From contig CANQPL010000015.1 of NCBI GenBank assembly GCA_947625735.1, positions 1 through 60,400 of the forward strand: 60,400 bases of DNA, written 5' to 3'. Each line of letters starts with the position of its first letter. The stretch's first letter is position 1. The position numbers were made by a program, and so were the translations under genes. This stretch comes from an uncultured Clostridia bacterium (lineage in GTDB: Bacteria > Bacillota > Clostridia > Oscillospirales > Ruminococcaceae). The notes beneath the pieces were generated by a model. It was not told the DNA's origin and searched no databases. It worked only from the letters and a program-made list of their open reading frames with translations. Below are positions 55,558-60,400 of this stretch, piece after piece.

Positions 55558-56577
55558 TTAAGGATCACATTTCCCGCAAGAGGAATACCCCTCGGCAATC
55601 AATTCCTCACGATCACCTATAAACTTCATTTTGTTTTTAACGCTCATCTGCTCCACACTTGGACAGCTCGGATAATGAAATTTCTTTGTATTGGTATTCA
55701 CTATGTATGTTATCTCCGAAAGAGTTGAGGTCTGAATCTCTGTAACCGTTGTTTCGGCTTGTGTAACTGTCACATTTTCATTAAATTCACTCTCGCCGTT
55801 TGCATAATTTATCGCTATATCGGGCTGAACGTTATAGCAGAATACATTGAAACATATTCCTGCTCCGCTGTCCTCTACGGAATACCCCTCCATGAGAACA
55901 CCGCTTGCCAACAGATCATCACCGTCAAACATAGGGGTTACACGATATAAAACATGATTACCTGTTTCATTCACATAATCGGCGGTCATATTTTCAAACG
56001 GCAGCATACCCTCGATATTGAGATACCGTGTACCCGTAATGAGATTTCTTTCGTTGGCATTTTCGCCGCTAAGCTGATAACCGATCAAGTGACATCTGTT
56101 ATACAGATACTTCCCGTCAACATTATCATACTTAACCGTGTGCCAGCCTGTAGGCTTAATGCTGCCTATGCTGCCGCGTTCCTCTATAGGCATTATATCT
56201 TTGCCAATACAAGCATAAGCGACGCCACATCTGCCCATATCGTCAAGGTCGGAATAGCTTTCAAATGATCTCTCTGTCAGATCGGATCGGCTGAAAAATG
56301 GTACATTATCATTTATAACCGCGTATGCCTCTCCGCTGTATGTTGGAATGTCTGATAATGATATATACTCAATTGCAGGGATAATTGCGGTTTCTGCCTC
56401 TGCCGTGATCTGATATGAAGTATCTTCCGTAATTGCTGTATCGGTTTCAATATCAGCAGCAGAAACAATTTCTATGCTTATAGGATAATCATGAGTTGGC
56501 TCGGTGCAGCCTGAAAAGGTGACAACTATTCCTGCACATAGCAGAAGTGCCGTTATGCTCTTAACTAACTCTCTCAT
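55558..56577 (-). CDS. Secreted DNA/RNA non-specific nuclease lipoprotein with C-terminal Ada-like metal-binding domain
   Basis: 339 residues. Lipoprotein signal LLLCAGIVVTFSGC (Cys24). Nuclease domain about 65-250, with GWHTVKYDNVDGKYLYNRCH and LIGYQLSGENANERNLITGT; NRCHLIG corresponds to the DRGH-type catalytic motif of Endonuclease_NS_2 enzymes. After a Thr-rich linker, TNTKKFHYPSCPSVEQM and YSSCGKCDP form the Ada-like cysteine motif common behind Firmicutes surface nucleases. It overlaps the upstream 136-residue gene. Likely degrades DNA outside the cell, for nutrition, competition or biofilm. Likely transcribed only when cassette 2 is inverted. Confidence 0.85.
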   Translation of the reverse strand: MRELVKSITALLLCAGIVVTFSGCTEPTHDYPISIEIVSAADIETDTAITEDTSYQITAEAETAIIPAIEYISLSDIPTYSGEAYAVINDNVPFFSRSDLTERSFESYSDLDDMGRCGVAYACIGKDIMPIEERGSIGSIKPTGWHTVKYDNVDGKYLYNRCHLIGYQLSGENANERNLITGTRYLNIEGMLPFENMTADYVNETGNHVLYRVTPMFDGDDLLASGVLMEGYSVEDSGAGICFNVFCYNVQPDIAINYANGESEFNENVTVTQAETTVTEIQTSTLSEITYIVNTNTKKFHYPSCPSVEQMSVKNKMKFIGDREELIAEGYSSCGKCDP

Positions 56578-56971
56578 AGATCACCTCTGTTATCCTGTCA
56601 TGAGAATATCCTTGAAAATCCTCTGTCCGAACGATCTTCCAGTTGTCAGACAACGATATTCCGAATTTCAAGTCGCTCGGATATTTCCTGTTCCATTTAT
56701 AAAGGATAATCCTGCTTACTTTGTCCTCATATGGTCTTATATCAACGTCCTCAACAAAGCAATAATCATCATCGAGGGCGTTTTCAAGAAAATAGCTGTC
56801 CGTTCTGATCTGAGGATAATCGCCGAACATTTCCCTTGAATATTCATTCATCAGAAGAGTACAGCCGCTTGTAATGTTCAGAATCCTCTCACGCAGCTTA
56901 ACGTCCTGCGATTGACGGCGATGATTGAACAGAATACCGCCGTTATCGTCGGTGCAAACTATCAATATCAT
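56561..56971 (-). CDS. Conserved-type hypothetical protein coupled to nuclease
   Basis: 136 residues: MILIVCTDDNGGILFNHRRQ, then LRERIL and LYKWNRKYPSDLKF, ending ITEVIYERVS. I recall similar proteins beside surface nuclease genes in Clostridia, sometimes annotated ribonuclease Z. No metallo-beta-lactamase HxHxDH motif is present, so that name is not supported. GGGAGG precedes the ATG and the stop overlaps the nuclease start. It is the first gene left of cassette 2, 76 bp from its inverted repeat. Confidence 0.6.
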   Translation of the reverse strand: MILIVCTDDNGGILFNHRRQSQDVKLRERILNITSGCTLLMNEYSREMFGDYPQIRTDSYFLENALDDDYCFVEDVDIRPYEDKVSRIILYKWNRKYPSDLKFGISLSDNWKIVRTEDFQGYSHDRITEVIYERVS

Positions 56972-57046
56972 ATAATTCCTCCCGAAAAAGTTTGATTATG
57001 CGCTGAAAATGTGTCATACTATTTATACAGGGGTTTTGCACAAACT

Positions 57047-57070
57047 TTTCGCAAAATTAACCGTTTTGCG
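57047..57070 (+). repeat. Left inverted repeat of cassette 2 (IRL2)
   Basis: 24 bp, TTTCGCAAAATTAACCG then TTTTGCG, exact reverse complement of 58442-58465. CGCAAAA/TTTTGCG arms around a 7-8 nt asymmetric spacer give the form of a recombinase core site, and the spacer fixes its orientation. Confidence 0.8.
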
Positions 57071-57141
57071 GAATTTCCTGCACAAATATGAAATTATCAA
57101 GGTTCGCCGAGGGAATATGACAAGAAAATTGACGTTTTAAA

Positions 57142-58239
57142 TCAAGCGGCAAAGCTATCAGAGAATAATTTCATGCAGGACTTTTTCCTCTCAATTGAGG
57201 AATGAACATACCTGTTAAGCGTAACCTGCACCGAGCTATGACCGAGTATCTCCGACAGAGTTTTAACATCAAATCCTAACGCTATACAGTTTGTAGCAAA
57301 CATATGACGAAGTGCATGGAAGTTTACATACGGCAGTTTTGCCTTTTTGAGAATGCTTTTAAAACGATACTGCATTGTGCGAGGTTCAACGATCTTACTG
57401 CTTCCGGACAGAAGAAAACAATCGTCAGCGGCTTTAATTTCACGCAGATATGGCACAATAAAATCGGGTAAGGGTATCTGACGGACAGAGCTTGCGCTTT
57501 TCGGAGAGGTTACGATCAGGCGCGTACCGCCGTCACTGTTGGAAATTCTCTGAACGGTCCGATTGACGGTCAGAATGCTTTTTTCTAAGTCAATATCCCG
57601 CCATTTCAAGGCACATAATTCTCCTATCCTTATACCCGTGGCTGCGGACAGAAGTATTCCAACATTGGAGCTGTTCGGATCATTCGCAAGAACAGATCGG
57701 AGCTGCGACTGATCCGCAGCCGACAACATCTTCATTTCAGGACATTTTTTTGACTTCGGCAGAGAAACGCACTCGATCCTGTTGACATAGCCGTAATTTC
57801 TTTGAGCAAAGATAGCAACGGATTTTAGCAGTACAACAATATCCGATATGTATTTTTCGGACAGGTTTTCGGAGATCTTCACGGATATAAATGCATTAAG
57901 GCTGTCAGCCGTCAGCTTGTCATACTTAATCCCCGAAAAATAGGGTAAAATATGTTTTTTCAACTTCATAGTGTAGTTTGCAAGAGTTGATTCCTTGACC
58001 TTGTTCTTTACGGCAACAAGCCATTTGTTTATGATCTCTCCGACCGTACATTTGCAGTGACGATCTGTATTGTCAATGAACTCCGCACGTTTTTTGTCAA
58101 GACGGTTCTTGACGGCTGAATAACTTTTTCCGTACACAGATGAATATTTAGCTTTGCCGTCTGCGGTATATCCGCTCTTATAGCGTCCCTCCCAGCGTCC
58201 GTCCTTTCTCTTATATATGTTTAATCCTCTTTTGGCCAT
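57142..58239 (-). CDS. Tyrosine recombinase 2 (invertase-type integrase)
   Basis: 365 residues. KRGLNIYKRKDGRWEGRYKS start, core-binding domain, and catalytic residues in TGIRIGELCALKW, HALRHMFATN and LGHSSVQVTLNRYVH. TTGGAGG precedes the ATG. Paralogue of recombinase 1 with the same N-terminal signature but different crossover sites, so the two switches are probably independent. Enclosed by 24-bp inverted repeats. Confidence 0.92.
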   Translation of the reverse strand: MAKRGLNIYKRKDGRWEGRYKSGYTADGKAKYSSVYGKSYSAVKNRLDKKRAEFIDNTDRHCKCTVGEIINKWLVAVKNKVKESTLANYTMKLKKHILPYFSGIKYDKLTADSLNAFISVKISENLSEKYISDIVVLLKSVAIFAQRNYGYVNRIECVSLPKSKKCPEMKMLSAADQSQLRSVLANDPNSSNVGILLSAATGIRIGELCALKWRDIDLEKSILTVNRTVQRISNSDGGTRLIVTSPKSASSVRQIPLPDFIVPYLREIKAADDCFLLSGSSKIVEPRTMQYRFKSILKKAKLPYVNFHALRHMFATNCIALGFDVKTLSEILGHSSVQVTLNRYVHSSIERKKSCMKLFSDSFAA

Positions 58240-58375
58240 AATAAATCCTCCAATTTGACAAGATTTTTGACGGTAAAAAAACCGTTTTCGGGTAATTTAC
58301 AAAAAAATATCAAGTAAAAAACGTCTTAACCGCAATTAAATGACCGCAGAACGGCATGAAAATGTCGATTTTTAC

Positions 58376-58404
58376 TTGACAAATGCGATAAAATAAGGTA
58401 TAAT
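58376..58404 (+). promoter_or_regulatory. Outward promoter P2 of cassette 2
   Basis: Perfect TTGACA (58376-58381), 17-bp spacer, perfect TATAAT (58399-58404), pointing right into the inverted repeat and the 3' end of parB. After inversion the same promoter would start near 57101 and read left into the genes at 56971 and 56577. Confidence 0.8.
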
Positions 58405-58434
58405 TAACTTAATTTAACGCATAGAAACAAAAAA

Positions 58435-58469
58435 GCCCTTTCGCAAAACGGTTAATTTTGCGAAAGGGC
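58435..58469 (-). terminator. Hairpin overlapping IRR2; terminator for parB
   Basis: GCCCTTTCGCAAAA (58435-58448) pairs with TTTTGCGAAAGGGC (58456-58469). On the minus strand it is followed by TTTTTTG, a good intrinsic terminator for the parAB transcript. The recombination site is built into this hairpin. Confidence 0.7.
58442..58465 (-). repeat. Right inverted repeat of cassette 2 (IRR2)
   Basis: 24 bp, CGCAAAACGGTTAATTTT then GCGAAA, exact reverse complement of IRL2. The flanking bases differ from those of IRL2. Confidence 0.8.
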
Positions 58470-58471
58470 AA

Positions 58472-58508
58472 AAATCGGCGGTACTGTTTGTCACAATACC
58501 GCCGATTT
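58472..58508. terminator. Second hairpin downstream of parB
   Basis: AAATCGGCGGTA (58472-58483) pairs with TACCGCCGATTT (58497-58508). A decayed version occurs at 35414-35438, where it again precedes the near-palindrome and a stop codon. Confidence 0.6.
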
Positions 58509-58535
58509 ATCATATATGCTGTTGTTTTGGCAGCG

Positions 58536-58553
58536 ATTCCCCATTGGGGAATT
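58536..58553. repeat. Near-palindrome copy 9 (parB 3' end)
   Basis: ATTCCCCATTGGGGAATT overlapping the parB stop codon. Confidence 0.85.
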
Positions 58554-59568
58554 ACTCTGTTTCATTGATTTCACGGTCGAAATACATCTGCAAGGCTTCA
58601 TCAATAATACTGTTGATGTTCTCGTCCGTTTCGTCCTCCTTAAAGTATTTACTGAACACTTCTGCGCTCAATTTACGCTGTTTTAGCTTCTTAGGCTTGT
58701 CCGACATTCCTTTGTAATATCCTTCAAGCATTATGGCTGCCGCTTTTTCGTCACCGTCAAAGCTCTCGAATAACTCTCTGAGTGCAGGAGCAGCTTTCAT
58801 ATTTATCCGTACTGCCTGATATTCGGTTTCATTCTGTACGATTGTTTCCTTGAAATATTCAAAAATGGCTCTCTGTGCCGTTTCGGATATGTATGATAAT
58901 TCTACTCCTGCTCTGACGAGCATCAGGGATAAATCTATACTTCTTTTCAGATCATCTGTCAAAGTGTTTATACGTATCAGCCTTGCAATGGTGTTTTTGG
59001 ATAATCCGTACTCCGTTCCCACGGCTGCAAGTTTGCTTTTGCCTTTACCGCTGACATATACCGCTGTTTCGGGATTTTCTTCATCTTCCTGCACTCCGCC
59101 CTCCATGTTCCGCAGCTCGTCACTGATCGCCGCCGCCTTTTCTGCACTGAACATTTTAGAGTGACTTAACGCCACAACTGCCGCCTGTTCCGTTGTACTA
59201 AGATCATTAAAGCCCCTCTGCATAAGATTAGTTTCTATGACGTACATCTCGGCTTCATCATCGGAAATATTGCTCTTGATTATACAAGGAACCGCTGCAA
59301 GCCCCGCTATCCTTGTGGCATTGCACCTGTTATGTCCTGCCAATATTTCAAATTTATTCGGATCATCGGTTGAGCGGACAATAATAGGCATTAGTATTCC
59401 TTTATCCTTTACGCTCCGGACCATATCTTCAAGCCGCTCGCCTTTGTAAAGTTTGAATTTATGATTATGGTAGGGGATAAGGCTGCTTATACTGATCGGC
59501 GTTACCGTATTTGCCTGAACGCCGCCGATTGACGGCGTTCCGAGCATACTTGATATATCAAATTTCAT
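58552..59568 (-). CDS. parB: ParB-family partition protein
   Basis: 338 residues. ParB/Srx-like domain with EILAGHNRCNATRIAGLAAV (box II-like GHNR in place of GERR) and ETNLMQRGFNDLSTTEQAAV, then an HTH (GTEYGLSKNTIARLIRINTL) and a C-terminal region. Its start overlaps parA (ATGA). It would bind centromere-like sites and keep the element in dividing cells. No obvious parS iteron array is visible inside this window. The stop lies in the near-palindrome at 58536-58553. Confidence 0.88.
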   Translation of the reverse strand: MKFDISSMLGTPSIGGVQANTVTPISISSLIPYHNHKFKLYKGERLEDMVRSVKDKGILMPIIVRSTDDPNKFEILAGHNRCNATRIAGLAAVPCIIKSNISDDEAEMYVIETNLMQRGFNDLSTTEQAAVVALSHSKMFSAEKAAAISDELRNMEGGVQEDEENPETAVYVSGKGKSKLAAVGTEYGLSKNTIARLIRINTLTDDLKRSIDLSLMLVRAGVELSYISETAQRAIFEYFKETIVQNETEYQAVRINMKAAPALRELFESFDGDEKAAAIMLEGYYKGMSDKPKKLKQRKLSAEVFSKYFKEDETDENINSIIDEALQMYFDREINETE

Positions 59569-60311
59569 TGCCGCATTCTCCTTTCCACTTCTTCGGCGAA
59601 TGCCTTGTACTCGCTGCCGATCTTTGAACTGTTTTTAAAGCATAATGCTTTACGATCACGGCTTGAATATGCTGCTGTTACCGAACGTGAAATGCTGATC
59701 GGGAATACCAACCCGCTGAATGTTTCCTCGTAAACAGTCAGCGTATCTCTCGTCATGGCTGTGTTGTCTGCCATAGTGGGGAGAATACCGAGGAATTTCA
59801 GATTTGGATTTATACCGTTCTGAACCTGTTCTATAATGTTGATTATTGCCGTCAACGCTTTTTTGGAAAACTCCTGCGTTTGTGCGGGGATTATAACACC
59901 GTCCGCCGCAGCAAGGGCGTTAAGAACAAGTATGCCTAAAGACGGCTGACAGTCAATTATTATGTAGTCGTACTCGTCCCTGATCTGTGACAGCAGACGT
60001 TTCAGAACCGACTCACGTGCCATAACAGGAGCAAGGTAAAATTCCGCACCCGCAAGGCTTATGTCTGCGGGGATAAATTCGATACCGCCGTTCTTGTCGT
60101 TTTTTCGGATTATATCATGCAGATCGGCACTTTTGCCCGAAACAAGCTCCTCCATGAGATTGTTAATTGTAATACCCTCGTCCTCGGTATATCCCATGTA
60201 AGCGGAAGTATCACCCTGCGGGTCAAAGTCTGCAAGCAGTACCCTTTTTCCGCTCATTTGAAGTGCTGCTGCAAGATGTACAGCAGTAGTGGTTTTAGCC
60301 ACTTTATGCAA
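59565..60311 (-). pseudogene. parA: ParA-family ATPase, 5'-truncated
   Basis: 248 codons open from a TTG. The body is a normal ParA: VLLADFDPQGDTSAYMGY, YDYIIIDCQPSLGILVLNAL, VIIPAQTQEFS. The usual start (about ten residues ending KGG, then GVxKTTT) is missing: only VAKTTTAVHLAAAL of the P-loop remains. A 30-bp perfect palindrome replaces the upstream sequence and an in-frame stop lies just beyond it. ATP binding should be lost. Either a real rearrangement or an assembly fold-back. Confidence 0.8.
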
Positions 60312-60328
60312 AGCTTTGCATAAAGTGG
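60299..60328. repeat. 30-bp perfect palindrome at parA break
   Basis: CCACTTTATGCAAAG followed directly by its reverse complement, centre AGCT at 60313/60314. It begins exactly where ParA homology stops. To its right (60329-60400) I see only AT-rich DNA with a repeated TTATGTAAAG (twice) and no gene. Confidence 0.85.
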
Positions 60329-60400
60329 GTTATGTAAAGTAAGTAATTATGTAAAGAAATTGATCTAAACGAAGTAAACAAGTCCATAAATCGACCAATT

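Larger units (their letters stand above)
57047..58465. mobile_element. Invertible recombinase cassette 2 (1,419 bp)
   Basis: Bounded by perfect 24-bp inverted repeats. Contains a paralogous tyrosine recombinase (leftward) and a rightward consensus promoter 38 bp from the right repeat. Spacing of repeat, gene and promoter matches cassette 1 closely (72 bp from repeat to stop; 203 bp from start to repeat). Inversion would aim the promoter at the 136-residue protein and nuclease genes. Confidence 0.72.

Noticed and set aside
56561..56971. Ribonuclease Z annotation
   Set aside because: No HxHxDH metal motif and far too short; kept as hypothetical.
57047..57070. Left repeat of cassette 2 as a simple terminator of recombinase 2
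   Set aside because: It can form a hairpin but has no T-run on the minus strand, and its exact match in inverted orientation at 58442-58465 is better explained as a recombination site.
1..60400. Relaxase, replication initiator, tRNA or rRNA genes
   Set aside because: Searched by eye for relaxase HxHxxH/HUH, Rep and tRNA-like patterns; none convincing, so the relaxase is presumably outside the window.

Overview
The window is a low-GC Clostridia-type accessory element, probably from a Ruminococcus-like gut Firmicute. The evidence for that host is a Gram-positive conjugation module (PrgI, VirB4, VirB6, VirD4/TraG), strong GGAGG ribosome sites, BspA-like and C-type-lectin surface proteins, and genes almost all on the minus strand. 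No rRNA, tRNA, CRISPR array, relaxase or replication initiator was seen. The element continues past both ends of the window, and parA is broken at the right end.

Region 1 (1-19.7 kb) is the DNA-processing block. It holds a giant N6-methylase/helicase polyvalent protein, a second large polyvalent protein, an OB-fold protein, an adenine-methylase-like protein, a C5-methyltransferase, a TOPRIM primase-like protein, a PP-loop (PAPS-reductase-like) protein, a GGDEF protein and a topoisomerase III split by a frameshift. Region 2 (19.7-35.2 kb) is the conjugation block: large membrane protein, VirB4, PrgI, VirB6, VirB2-like pilin, a second C5-methyltransferase, VirD4/TraG, a PcfB/DUF3801-like protein and a lipoprotein. 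The only plus-strand gene, an Abi_2/AbiF-type HEPN gene with its own promoter and a leader hairpin, sits inside it.

Region 3 (35.5-54 kb) is an AT-rich surface/signalling island. Reading leftward from 53,984 it encodes a zinc-ribbon/TM/prealbumin-like protein, a vWA protein, a PP2C phosphatase, a two-TM protein, a Ser/Thr kinase, a zinc-ribbon/TM/PASTA protein, another zinc-ribbon membrane protein, DUF2085, a large lipoprotein, a BspA/C-lectin/InlB-like giant and a subtilase. The vWA + PP2C + kinase trio matches the TerY-P triad theme. Here it is joined to membrane receptors, and the kinase and the two-TM protein share a C-terminal tail.

Region 4 (54-58.5 kb) is the most striking part. Two paralogous tyrosine recombinase genes each lie inside a ~1.4-kb segment bounded by perfect inverted repeats (26 bp and 24 bp). 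Each segment carries a consensus sigma-70 promoter pointing rightward, just inside its right repeat. In the orientation given, promoter 1 fires into a terminator and promoter 2 into hairpins and the antisense of parB. Inversion of segment 1 would aim its promoter at the kinase/phosphatase island. Inversion of segment 2 would aim its promoter at a two-gene unit encoding a secreted nuclease lipoprotein. I infer two phase-variation switches, both OFF as drawn. Region 5 (58.5-60.4 kb) holds parB and a parA lacking its first P-loop residues.

A short near-palindrome (core TTCCCCATTGGGGAATT) recurs nine times outside the island, often inside coding sequence, and is absent from the island. The right end of the conjugation block (about 35.4 kb) and the 3' end of parB (about 58.5 kb) share a ~90-bp sequence in direct orientation, which suggests the DNA between them arrived or was rearranged as a unit.
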